A stretch of 53,836 nt of DNA from Gymnopus androsaceus JB14. Taxonomy: Eukaryota > Basidiomycota > Agaricomycetes > Agaricales > Omphalotaceae. The notes beneath the pieces were generated by a model. It had not been told where the DNA came from. It made no database searches and saw only the letters and a program-made list of their open reading frames with translations. The stretch spans positions 181,377 through 235,212 of the forward strand of contig ML769440.1 of NCBI GenBank assembly GCA_009733575.1, in the 5' to 3' direction. Both the position numbers and the translations under genes were made by a program. Within the stretch, counting starts at the first letter, position 1; each line of letters begins with the position of its first letter. Positions 22,162 to 33,031 of this stretch are shown here, one piece after another.

Positions 22162-22583
22162 TTATCCAATAATAAACTGGACCTTGAGGTTGTTTCCGTT
22201 GGGCTCGACATATTTCAATTGGAAGTTTCTCCCTTGGGCGTTCTTCACACTGTACTCGGCCAACTGAGCCTCCCTAGCCGACGCTCTAAAACCACTATTA
22301 TAATACTCTCCATTGATCTGCAGCCCGGTTTTCTGATCGTTCGTGACGATATCGCCCCAACGCTTGTAATTGTGCACTCCAAGTGCGAGCACGACAATTT
22401 CACTTTTGTCAGGGGTGATGAAGCGCAGGGTAGCCGGAGGTGCCGCTGCCATCCATGAGGAGAGTTTGTACACCGTCGGCCTCTGACCAGATGCCTTGGC
22501 TCCAGACCGTCTTCTCAACAATGTGGAACAACGGCTTTGGCGGGGTTCGTTTGGAAGATTTGGACGGCGATACTATAGCTCAT
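22162..22583 (-). pseudogene. Fungal fruit-body lectin (ABL/XCL-type), frameshifted
   Basis: The ATG at 22,583 opens the typical N-terminus (MSYSIAVQIFQTNP). A one-base slip near 22,540 leads to a second frame with VEKTVWSQGIWSEADGV. A second slip near 22,450 leads to the third frame with LGVHNYKRWGDIVTN and LKVQFIIG, ending at 22,162. All parts of the about 143-aa lectin are present and collinear, so only the two slips break it. This family forms a tetrameric beta-sandwich that binds the T-antigen disaccharide and N-acetylglucosamine. In mushrooms it is cytosolic, abundant in fruiting bodies, and active against nematodes and insects. One conserved Cys of the RWCDIVTN block is Gly here. Whether the slips are real or assembly errors cannot be told from this sequence. 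Confidence 0.85.
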
Positions 22584-23939
22584 GATGACTGTACACATAC
22601 ACAAGAATCAAGGAATCAGCAATCTAGAAGAATAGTACAGAAGCGTCAACGGACCTGATTGGTGCTGAGTGGAGATGTGCGCGATATCTGGTCGAATGGT
22701 AATTAGCCGCGAAACCAATTCATCTTGAGATAAAAAGTGGAAGTCCACCTCGAGTTGCAAATGCAAACTGGGGAAAATATACGATACAGATCCACTATTA
22801 TATACTGTGGTAGAGCACTGGGTCTGACCGCTTTGAGTTTACCGTAAAAATCCCCTCCTTTCAAGAAGAGGGGAGAACGGCATTAAGTTGAGGCATTTTA
22901 TCTCCTTTGAAAGATCACTTTTGCACTTGGAGTTCGTATTGTCATTCTTCCTCACCAATTGAGAGGTGCTTGAGCTGGGAGAGTAAAGAACATAAATGCT
23001 TCGCCAGGCAATGCAAAATGGGGCTCATTCCGAATGCTATTCGTAGCATCTGTGCAAGGGAACATAATAGGGAAAACGACGGATTTACGCCATTCCAGAG
23101 CGTTCCAGACGTTGCATATTAGCAGAGCATGAGCTTAGATATAGTTCTCCTTCATTCAGTGAGTCAGGTTGATGGAGGTTCAGCTGTGGTAGATACATCA
23201 AGTCACGAGCACGATAATAGCTGATTGGAAATAGATATACCTTCGCTGTAAAACCGTTCTCCATACAAGCCATCAAGTTGTTCGCACTCCGGACCTTCGA
23301 TTCGACGAGGAATACACACGGAAGATATTCTTGGAGTATTGACTTGATCTTCAAGGAACAAGATGAACTTCGAGAATCGCCGAGACTCTCATGATCAGCC
23401 CGAAATTTCAGTAGAACCAAATAGATCAGACCTCTGTTTCGCCGACGAAAGCAAGCGTAATAGGGCGTCGGAAGGGATGGTAAACAGAGTTGTTTTCTAT
23501 ATCATGGTGTTAAGAGGCTCTCGTTTCGTTTCAAGTTGATTATTGAACGAGCTCCGCCTTCATACAGTGCGCTTCTAATACGGCGGCCTACTCCTGGTGG
23601 CCGCTATTTAGATACTACTGTAATCTGATCTAAGTGCCTTCGTAGAGCGAAGATACTCTTGGACCCGGTTCTGATGACTTGCAATGTGAGCGCGAGAAGA
23701 TCGGAGCGCTTATATTAGCGCCTACAACCTTCTTCACCTCCGTCACTATCCGACTCTCTAGGTCAAAGGTGAGTGCTCTATACACTACCTGATGCGTACA
23801 CTGAATTCACAAGATTGTTAGCAGAACAAAAGCGAGCAAGCCGAGGGACGAGTGGGAATTCTGTCCAAGGTACGCCCGTGTCTCGTCGACCGAGATCCAC
23901 TAGGCTGATCTAATCTCCTTCAGCTTCCATATCACTCAA
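22584..23939. other. Intergenic between lectin and F-box gene 1, no gene seen
   Basis: No ORF on either strand carries a recognisable motif. The minus-strand frame at 23,085-23,420 is open but has an unremarkable composition. The last 300 bases include a possible 5' UTR intron of F-box gene 1 (GTGAG at about 23,768). Confidence 0.3.
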
Positions 23940-25958
23940 ATGCGTTGTGAAAAGTGCGGTGTTATTTCTGAAAGCAATTTTCAGCCTCGAGTCTCTATCA
24001 GCTCTATCCAAGAAACTTTTAGTGCCCACCATGGACGAGGAACGCTACACATGAACTATTCCAAGGTCCAGCAAGTTCTTAGGGATGGAGAAAAAGATAC
24101 AGAGGACTACGCTACCGAGATTGCAAAGCTTCAATCCAGAATTATATCCATACAGCAGAAGAAGGACCGCTTGGAGGTTCATCTGAGAGCCTATGCCTCT
24201 CTTATCGCTCCGGTGCGCCGACTTCCAGACGATGTCTTGCGTGAAGTTTTCAAATACGATTGTAGCGAGCCCTGCAAATTGTTTTTGCTTCGAATACGTG
24301 ATGGCCCCTTGAAAGTCGGCGCAGTATGCTCTCACTGGCGATCCATCGTCGTTTCTACTCCATCCCTTTGGTCTCGAATTTCACTTCGAGTTGGGTTAGA
24401 ACCCTTTTCTTCGACATGCCACGTCCTTCAGCTGTTCCTTGATCGCTCGAAACAGGTAGCTTTGGAGCTGGTTGTGAACTTCTTTTGTTCAGACGGTATC
24501 TTTCAGGAGGATCCGGCCTTCCGTGCTATAGCGAGTGAGGCTCATCGATGGACGAAGCTTTCAGTGCATGGATCCCTCTACCCTGTTTCTTCAAAGACAT
24601 CATGGTATTGACACATGTCCTTCCCTCGAATACTTGTTCTGGTCCTCAGACAGAGCAGAGTTGGATTTTGTACCGATGCCAAAGCTTCGCTGTTTCGCAG
24701 CCGTTGCATATGACGTCGAATATAGTGCACGTCCTTGCTTCCCGTGGTCCCAAATCACCGAACTCTCGTTGAAGAGCTATAGTAGACTTCCCCAGTTTTT
24801 GGATGCCTGTGTCAATCTGACGACTTTACGTGTCTCAATTGATTTAGACGCATCCTATGCAGAGAGGGACTCACAAGTGTCTGCGATCCATGATAGGGTT
24901 AGGAATCTAACAGTTTTGTTTTCGCAAGGAACAGATGAAGATAGAGATTCGGACCGGAGTGTTCTCGCAACGGTTCTAAACCAGATCACATTCCCCAATC
25001 TCTCTTCCTTCAAATTCATGCATGAGGTGGAGTATTTTTCATATCCTAGGCCTCTTGCTGTTTGGCCACCTGGTGCAATGGAAGCCTTTACAGACTTCAT
25101 TTCCCGATCTCGAAATAATCTCGAAATCCTATCCCTCACCGATCTCTCCATCTTCCACTCTCACTTGACCACAATCCTCCGCAAAGTGCCGTCAGTTGTA
25201 GAGCTTACACTGGGCGACTGTCAATTGAATATAGAAAGTATGGAGGAGAAGGACCGTCCACACCCGACAATGTCTTCTCCCTTTTTACAGAGCCTCCATG
25301 CGTTCCATCGAGCAGATGGACTTTCACCTGCAAAACCGCTTCTTCCAAACTTGCAAAGGTTATTGTTAGAACGAGAGACTAGTTAGTCTCGAGTCTCAGA
25401 CGGTTACTGTGGTAAACGACTATATATATTGTAAGATTGATCTACCTGTTAGAACGAGAGACTAGTTAGTCTCGAGTCTAAGTAGAATATTAGTTATGAA
25501 TGCGAGATTATAAGTAAAGAGAAACATACCTCAGACGGTTACTGTGGTAAACGACTGAGGCATCGACCGGGATTGTATGTATATATATAACATTAGTAAT
25601 GGAATATGTAGAGCCGGTAGAGGCTCGGTACGGCCGGTATGTACGTATAAAGGAATAGTCTTGCTAAGAAGAGAAAGAAGTACTATACGGATTCATGTTC
25701 TAACAGTTATACCTCCGTGTCTTTAACGAGTCCAACCTTGAAGATATTTTCCTCGACACCATAACATCTCGATGGATTTCCTCAGAAGATTATGCCAAGG
25801 AAATCGGGGTCGTTTCCCTTCGCAAAGTCGAACTTCGTCTCGGTAACGACCATTTTCATTTTGATTCTCCCTCGACCAAACTGAGCGTCTTGAAATATCT
25901 TCGGAAGCAGGGTATGGTCGTGGATGTTATTTGCTCTGGGGAATACGTCGATCTGTAA
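23940..25958 (+). pseudogene. F-box protein paralogue A, split by a collapsed LTR
   Basis: Starts MRCEKCGVISESNFQPRVSI, with a CxxC pair, then a coiled-coil (about residues 45-80) and the F-box (APVRRLPDDVLREVF, about residues 87-102). An LRR-like C-terminal region (ILSLTDLSIFHSHLTTILRK) follows. The frame slips once near 24,570-24,600 relative to its paralogue. It is then interrupted at 25,364 by LTR sequence. After 25,710 the frame resumes exactly (YLRVFNESNLEDIFLD) and ends GEYVDL at 25,956-25,958. It is co-linear with the intact 574-aa gene at 26,985-28,709 and convergent with it. F-box proteins are substrate adaptors of SCF ubiquitin ligases; the substrate is unknown. Confidence 0.8.
25364..25705 (+). 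mobile_element. Collapsed LTR element with 5-bp TSD GTTAT
   Basis: It begins TGTTAGAACGAGAGACTAG and ends TTCTAACA (25,701-25,705 = TAACA). GTTAT flanks it at 25,359-25,363 and 25,706-25,710. Inside, the first 33 nt of the LTR recur at 25,448, and tcagacggttactgtggtaa occurs at 25,396 and 25,531. The simplest reading is an intact 258-bp LTR (25,448-25,705), preceded by a badly deleted partner LTR and about 25 nt of former internal sequence. It is inserted in F-box paralogue A. Confidence 0.8.
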
Positions 25959-26135
25959 TCCGACTAGCAGATTAGAATTGCAGCTTTTTCTTTTCCTTTC
26001 ATCGAACCTTACAGGCGCGCGCTAAACCCCCGCGCGGAATCCTACTTACTCTTCCATGCAATCTCGTTCACTCGTTCACTTCTTTTCTTACCGGACTTCA
26101 TCTCTTTATCACCTGACACCGATAATCGTTTGACA

Positions 26136-26583
26136 ATGGCGCCGCATTCTTGCGGAGATGAATTTCATTCAATTCTAACGCAATTTTTTTCATTCCATAC
26201 CAGGCATCTGATGAAATCTCTCATGCTTCGTCTTATAATCCTCCAGACCAATGTATCCAATGTCTTCGAATGAAAACTGAACGGGAATATCTCCAAGCCA
26301 AGCTAGCAGCCACTCAACAGCAGCTGCTCGAGACGCAAAGAGAAAAGATAGAAGGAAAAATCGTGACGGTTGAAAATGGTCAATAAAGACGCAGAGCTCG
26401 AGATTTATCGCTCTCATATCAAATTTGCTGCTGGATTCGTAAAGCAAAAATCCATTACCATACTTGGTAGAGAGTCGACAGGCCAGGTAGTATTTTGTAG
26501 TTGTATTATAGACTGCATTGAGAGTAGTGCCCGGGCGCCTAACCTATCTTCCGATAAGCCTGCTATGTATTTTGCTTCTTAGA
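26136..26583 (+). other. Possible remnant of a small coiled-coil ORF
   Basis: A frame near 26,240-26,380 reads REYLQAKLAATQQQLLETQR, a clear heptad-rich coiled coil. It shifts by one base into KDAELEIYRSHIKFAAGF (26,373-26,430). The ATG at 26,136 opens an unrelated 45-codon frame. It lies between the two convergent F-box genes, and their N-terminal coiled coils are different in sequence. It could be a broken gene or a spliced one I could not resolve. Confidence 0.25.
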
Positions 26584-26984
26584 AAGATCACAAGAAGCAA
26601 CATCAACCTTCGAAGAAGACCATACATGTGAAGGTGTTATCCGTGACTGTTGCAAGTGCCTTGCTCTGTATATAAGAGTAAGTTAGCATTTTCCTGCAGT
26701 TTCCTGCACTTCAGTATCTCGGATGCCCTGCATCTAAACCAGCCATAACCAACAATTAATGCCGGATGTTCCGCTACAAGACCTCCGCGTCGGATATACC
26801 TGTCGAAGTCGATATCAAGGACCTCGCTAACTCAAGATCTAATTCCAAAATAACTCGGAGGTGATTATATCCGCTTGAACGAAAGAAGGAATTCTTACGA
26901 AGTTCCTTTTGATGTATGGCTTAGCGCGCGCCTACATGCGAGGATCAGTTATTACTCTTCGCTTTGGAAGTATCTACCATCGGA

Positions 26985-28709
26985 TTACAGATCGACGTAC
27001 TTCCCAAAGCAAATAACATCCACATCCATACCCTGCTCCCGGAGAGATTTCAAGACGCTCAGTTTGGCGGTCAAAGGGGCATCAAAAGTAAAATATTCGT
27101 TACCCAGACGAAGCTCGACTTTGCGAAGGGAAACGGCCTCAACTTCAACTTTCTTGGCATACTCTCCCTCGGGAATCCATCGAGATACTATCGTGTCGAC
27201 GAAAAGATCCTCAAGGTCGAGCTGGTAAGAGACACTAAGGCATAACCTTTGCAAGTTTGGAAGAAGTGGGCCCGGATTTGCACTGGGTGAAAGGGACCCA
27301 GCTGCGCGACAGAACGCCTGGGCATGAAGGTTCTCCAAAAAGAGGGATGACACTGTCGGATGTGGCTCGTCCAGGTTCTTCTCGATATCCTGCAAATTTA
27401 GAGGACAATCGCCCAGTGAAAGCTCTACAACTGATGGCACTTTGCGGAGGATGGTGATCAAGTGAGGATGAAAGATGGAAATCTCATTGAGAGATAGGAG
27501 GTTGAGATTACTTCCAGATCTACCGAGAAAGTCTAGAAAGGCTTCGATTACACCAGTGGGCAGAACAGTGTGGGGATACGAGGCCTGTGTTGCGTCCTCT
27601 AATGTGAAAGAAAAGAGATTGGGGAATGTAAGCTCATTGAAAACTTTTGCGAGTGGAACCCTGCGAGTCGGAACTTCGTCATAATCATAACCCTGCACGA
27701 TGGCAATTGTTAGATTCCTGACCTGATTATGGGTTGTCCGTGATTCCACCCTGGGATAGAGTGCATCTGGATTAATCAAGATACACAAGGTCGTCAGATT
27801 AACACAGACACCCAAAAACTCGCCAAGTCTGTGATAGCTCAGCAATGAGAGGTGGGTGATTTGGGACCATGGGATGCCCGGGCGGGGGTGGTAATTAGCA
27901 CCACCGATGCCGGAAAACGAGCGCAGTTTTGGCATCATGGGTACTACCAAATCCAGATCTACTGAATCTGATGCCAGTGAGTCAGACCTGCTGTCTGAGG
28001 AGAAATATTCGAGGGAGGGAAGGGTGTCGATGGCTCCAGAAAGTTCTCGAAGTCCTTGAAGGAAAAGGACAGAGGAGTCTGCATGTACCGTGAGTATCCT
28101 CCATCGATGAGCTTGACTCGCTATAGCAAGGAAGGCCGGATTCTTCTGGAACATATTGGTTGAACAATAGACATCCACTACCAGTTCCAAGGGTACCTCC
28201 TTTGAGCGATCGAGGAACAGCTGGAGGATCGATCTGGGAGCGGATTCTGGCCCCAACCTGAGTGAGATTCGCGACCAAAGGGAGGGGGTGGAATGAACAA
28301 TAGATCGCCAGTGAGAGCATACTGCACTGACTATCAAGGGGCCGTTACCTGTTCCATTCAAATACAATGCGCAGGGGCTGCTGCAATAATATTCGAAAAT
28401 TTCGCCCAGGATCTCGTCCGGCACTCGGCGAATCGGCGCAACGAGAGAAGCATAGGCTCTTAGATGAGCCTCCAAGCGATCCTTCTTCCCCTGTATGGAT
28501 AGAATTCTGGATTGAAGATTGGCAATTTCGGCAGCGTAGTCTCCCATGTCCTTTTCTCCATCCCTGAGAACTTGCTCGACCTCGGTGGAATAATACATGT
28601 GTAGCGTTCCTCGTCCATGGTGGGCGTTACAAGTTTCTTGGATAAAGCTAATAGAGACTCGAGGCTGGAATGTGCCCTCAGGGATAGCACCACACTTTTC
28701 ACAAGACAT
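26985..28709 (-). CDS. F-box protein paralogue B (574 aa, intact)
   Basis: A single open frame from ATG 28,709 to the stop at 26,985, without introns. It has a CEKCG pair at residues 3-7. A predicted coiled-coil covers about residues 45-80 (ANLQSRILSIQGKKDRLEAH), and the F-box about residues 88-110 (APIRRVPDEILGEIFEYYC). A weakly repetitive leucine-rich C-terminal half includes ITILRKVPSVVELSLGDCPL. F-box-like proteins with a short N-terminal coiled coil and irregular LRRs are hugely expanded in Agaricomycetes and are presumed SCF ubiquitin-ligase adaptors. Its sister at 23,940 is damaged, so this is the only intact copy of this pair in the window. The end (GKYVDL) matches the sister's end. 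Confidence 0.85.
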   Translation of the reverse strand: MSCEKCGAIPEGTFQPRVSISFIQETCNAHHGRGTLHMYYSTEVEQVLRDGEKDMGDYAAEIANLQSRILSIQGKKDRLEAHLRAYASLVAPIRRVPDEILGEIFEYYCSSPCALYLNGTGNGPLIVSAVCSHWRSIVHSTPSLWSRISLRLGPESAPRSILQLFLDRSKEVPLELVVDVYCSTNMFQKNPAFLAIASQAHRWRILTVHADSSVLFLQGLRELSGAIDTLPSLEYFSSDSRSDSLASDSVDLDLVVPMMPKLRSFSGIGGANYHPRPGIPWSQITHLSLLSYHRLGEFLGVCVNLTTLCILINPDALYPRVESRTTHNQVRNLTIAIVQGYDYDEVPTRRVPLAKVFNELTFPNLFSFTLEDATQASYPHTVLPTGVIEAFLDFLGRSGSNLNLLSLNEISIFHPHLITILRKVPSVVELSLGDCPLNLQDIEKNLDEPHPTVSSLFLENLHAQAFCRAAGSLSPSANPGPLLPNLQRLCLSVSYQLDLEDLFVDTIVSRWIPEGEYAKKVEVEAVSLRKVELRLGNEYFTFDAPLTAKLSVLKSLREQGMDVDVICFGKYVDL

Positions 28710-29880
28710 TTTGGAGATGGTCTACTCAATGTAGTCAATATATCCGCGCAGGACACAAACTAGAGCACTCACTTTGGATGTAGAGACGGAGGTGATTAGA
28801 TCTAAGTAAAATAAGTGTCTCCTATTTATATGTGTCGGGAGAGACTTATTCCTCGGGCTGGTGTAATACGCAGTATTGCCCGTTGCGTATGGTTCTGGGG
28901 TATAAAGAATGGCTATGCAAAACTGCATTCATTTCAACCTGGGCTCTGTGTTTCCATAGTTTTCCATTCATTCCAGAACCATATGTATGCAATGGGCCAT
29001 AATACACGCGGAGGGCGTCGGACCCCAGGCTCGTCCCTGCTGGTATTTATGTCGTCGCTTTAGGCGTTAAGCACTTGATAGAATTTCGCATTTTGATCTT
29101 ACAGACGAAAAGCTTGCTAGAGGACTGATTTATGGCAGATATTGTATAGATTACGGACTATGGACTATTCCAACAGTGATACCTTGCTACTATGCGAGAA
29201 TACCAATTAATCCTCATCTGCATCTACATTCTTGTTATTTTTCATTTCTACTGCTTCTGCAGATCCAGATGCGGTTAACGTTACGAAGGAAGCCCCGCTG
29301 CCGGAAAAAAGTCGCCTCCCGCTAAACTAGCGTAGGAACGAAGAGAACCTAAGACAACTTGAAGAAGGGAAGACAAGAGTGACAATACCTTCTGCGGTTG
29401 CAAATGGCCGAGCAATTCAAGAAACGAGCGCGACAAAGTAGCGGAAAAAATGGAAGGAGCGCGATGAGCGGATGCATTGCGACTGCCAGCGTGTACTTAA
29501 AATCAAATGAAGCTTGGAGTGAGACAGTATCGAAAGTGCAAAAGCGGTGAGCTTTGGAAGCTGTTCGTTTTTTGTTGGTTATTCGGTGACTGCCAATTAA
29601 TCTGATTAAGAGTCAAATCTTCAAGACTACAAAGGAATAACAGATTCAGTCGCTAAAGAAACATAAATAAGCGCAAAACGAGTTTGGTATGCCAAATAAT
29701 ACTGAAACGGTCGTCGAGAACCTAGGCGAGAGCTCAGGACAGGAGGACGGATAGCAAACACCAATCCAGATCTGCGAGATACCTGCGCAGTTGATATCGA
29801 GGTCATATCAAGATCTGGGGATTTGGCCGCAAAAGCCACGGATGTACTTGAAAAGATCTGGTTGCATCAAAGCTTGGTCC
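28710..29880. other. Intergenic, no gene seen
   Basis: Short ORFs only, no recognisable motif. This is the 5' flank of F-box paralogue B and the 3' flank of the casein-kinase-like gene. Confidence 0.35.
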
Positions 29881-31175
<1,295 letters not shown>

Positions 31176-31765
31176 TCTGCTGATGGTTCGAGAATCGAAG
31201 ACAAGGAGACCCAGTGGTCAAAACTGGATGAAAACAGGAAGGTGCACTCTCTGAGATTGAAAGAATGCAAATTACTGTAAGAGGCTGAAAACCGGAGTGA
31301 GCCACTGGTGTCTTCTGGCCCAGCTCAAGCCCGGCTTGAGTCATCCCGGCCGACGAATTTGGCCTTGTTTCGTGACTCGAAAACATCGAGTGCAGTGCGT
31401 CGCAGCAGAGATATTCGACTATTGGGGGAAAGAAGGTTTCGGAGGAGGAGATTTCAACAAGCTTTGCATCTTTCTGGCGCGTCAGCCCGGAAATCTCTAC
31501 GTGGGTCAAGGGATATGTCTTACTTATGACAAGTAAACGATTAGGGCGCTAAAAGGTGGTCCGCGGGCCGCTATCAGCCCGCTTACAGTGAACGCCTTGT
31601 CTTAACATTTACAACGGCCACCCTATAAGGCCCTATAAGGCTATATTTTCTCAACTACGATACAAGCTGCTATAAGACTTTGCTTTGGTGAGTATTCCAC
31701 GGAAGAACTACTAGCCCTTATAGCTGAATTATCGTAAATAGCTAATTGGCTCCTAACTTTTAACA
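31176..31765. other. Intergenic with an F-box gene fragment
   Basis: Apart from the fragment at 31,400-31,512 (listed separately), I see no gene. AT-rich repeats ccctataaggccctataaggc lie near 31,621, followed by the 5' flank of the SET gene. Confidence 0.35.
31400..31512 (-). pseudogene. F-box gene fragment of the 40-45 kb family
   Basis: The minus strand reads EISGLTRQKDAKLVEISSSE followed by a P-P-I-V-E-Y stretch. This matches the coiled-coil to F-box junction of the genes at 40,855 and 43,344 (QISEL-RQKDAKLVEV, then LLSPIRRIPVEI). Nucleotide similarity spans only about 110 bp and the frame degenerates at the F-box, so this is a truncated relic. Confidence 0.6.
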
Positions 31766-32893
31766 ATGAAACGAGGATTCCTTAACCGACCTAAAGCCAA
31801 CAAATCTACCAGCACTAGCGTCGGACAGAATCCTACAGAATCTGGTCCACGTACTCGCGAGCTCTCAAAAAACCCATGCGTTGTCCAATGTGACTACAAC
31901 CTGCCAATTGCCCCGAGTTACCTCTACGTTCCACAGGGCAAAAACACGACTGTCGTGATTGACGGTCATGCTTCGCTCATCGACATCGCAAAGTGGGATG
32001 TTAGGAACACTATTCTACCGCCAATAGAGCAACCGGCGTTTGAGATCAAGCCAGTTGAAGGCAAGGGGCTAGGAATGGTGGCAACACGTCGAATCAGTGC
32101 AGGAGAACTCCTGGTCAACGAGCGACCTGTATACACTGAAAGAAAACGCCATCCCACTCCCATCGACTATACTGAATCTAATGGCTTTTTCTTCCTCGGT
32201 GCCCTGGATCGGCTCTCCGAAACTTCCAAGAGCGCCATCTATGCGCTGAAAAACTCCTATGGTCCAGATAAGCACCAGCTATTTGGAATACTCCGGACCA
32301 ATGTCCAAGAACACACTATTACTGAAGCCAATGGACAGTCAGATTCATCAGAAGTCTTCGTCAGTATCTTTCCTCTCATCTCACGAGCCAACCATGCATG
32401 CACTCCGAACTCCAACTACTACTTCTCCGTTGAGACGTTCGCTGGGGAGCTGCATGCGGTGAAGGACATAGAAATTGGTGAGGAGATAACGGTGCAGTAT
32501 GTCGACCCTCTTGATGCAAGAAGTACTCGACGTGAGCTGTTGAAGAAGGCTTTCTTCTTTGACTGCGAATGTGGTACTTGTTCATTGACGGATTGGGCAG
32601 CGAGTGATGCTCGTCGTTCGAGGATTGCGCAGGTAACCCGAGATTTGGAGACGAATCCAGCAGCACCATCCCCTACTCTACCAGAGGTAAAGGAGGCCGT
32701 AGAGCTTGCAACACAGGAAAGATTGATAGGCCAGCGTGCGATACTCCTCTTTCTTGGAGGTACAAAGCTTATTTATTTGGGCGAAAAGCGGCAAAGCATG
32801 GAATGGCTGAAAAGAGCCAAGAACGAGTTTCTGATTTTCGAGGGTCAACATTCTGCTACCTACAAAGGATTGTTAAAATATGTAACTATATAG
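31766..32893 (+). CDS. SET-domain protein (SMYD/SET5-like), 375 aa
   Basis: One uninterrupted frame from ATG 31,766. The SET core starts at about residue 93: FEIKPVEGKGLGMVATRRIS, with the G-x-G AdoMet-binding element and R-I-x-x-G-E. PLISRANHACTPNSNYYF holds the N-H-x-C-x-P-N motif. IGEEITVQYVD is the G-E-E-I-x-x-x-Y catalytic strand. The post-SET cysteines are in FDCECGTCS. These are the residues needed for lysine methyltransferase activity, so the enzyme looks active. No MYND zinc finger splits the SET domain, so it is closer to the compact SET5/SMYD-like fungal proteins than to true SMYDs. The substrate cannot be inferred. The stop follows a Lys/Tyr-rich tail and an additional 3' exon is possible. 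Confidence 0.85.
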   Translation: MKRGFLNRPKANKSTSTSVGQNPTESGPRTRELSKNPCVVQCDYNLPIAPSYLYVPQGKNTTVVIDGHASLIDIAKWDVRNTILPPIEQPAFEIKPVEGKGLGMVATRRISAGELLVNERPVYTERKRHPTPIDYTESNGFFFLGALDRLSETSKSAIYALKNSYGPDKHQLFGILRTNVQEHTITEANGQSDSSEVFVSIFPLISRANHACTPNSNYYFSVETFAGELHAVKDIEIGEEITVQYVDPLDARSTRRELLKKAFFFDCECGTCSLTDWAASDARRSRIAQVTRDLETNPAAPSPTLPEVKEAVELATQERLIGQRAILLFLGGTKLIYLGEKRQSMEWLKRAKNEFLIFEGQHSATYKGLLKYVTI

Positions 32894-33031
32894 ATTTCTC
32901 TGCATATATATGAGTTTCACTTGCATATAGCTAGTGCATAGCGTTCATAGCGCCCATTCGGACAACATGGCAGCTCGCACAGCTCAGTGCCGCTGATCTA
33001 CATATAAAGTTGCGAGTTCGTTGATTTGGAA

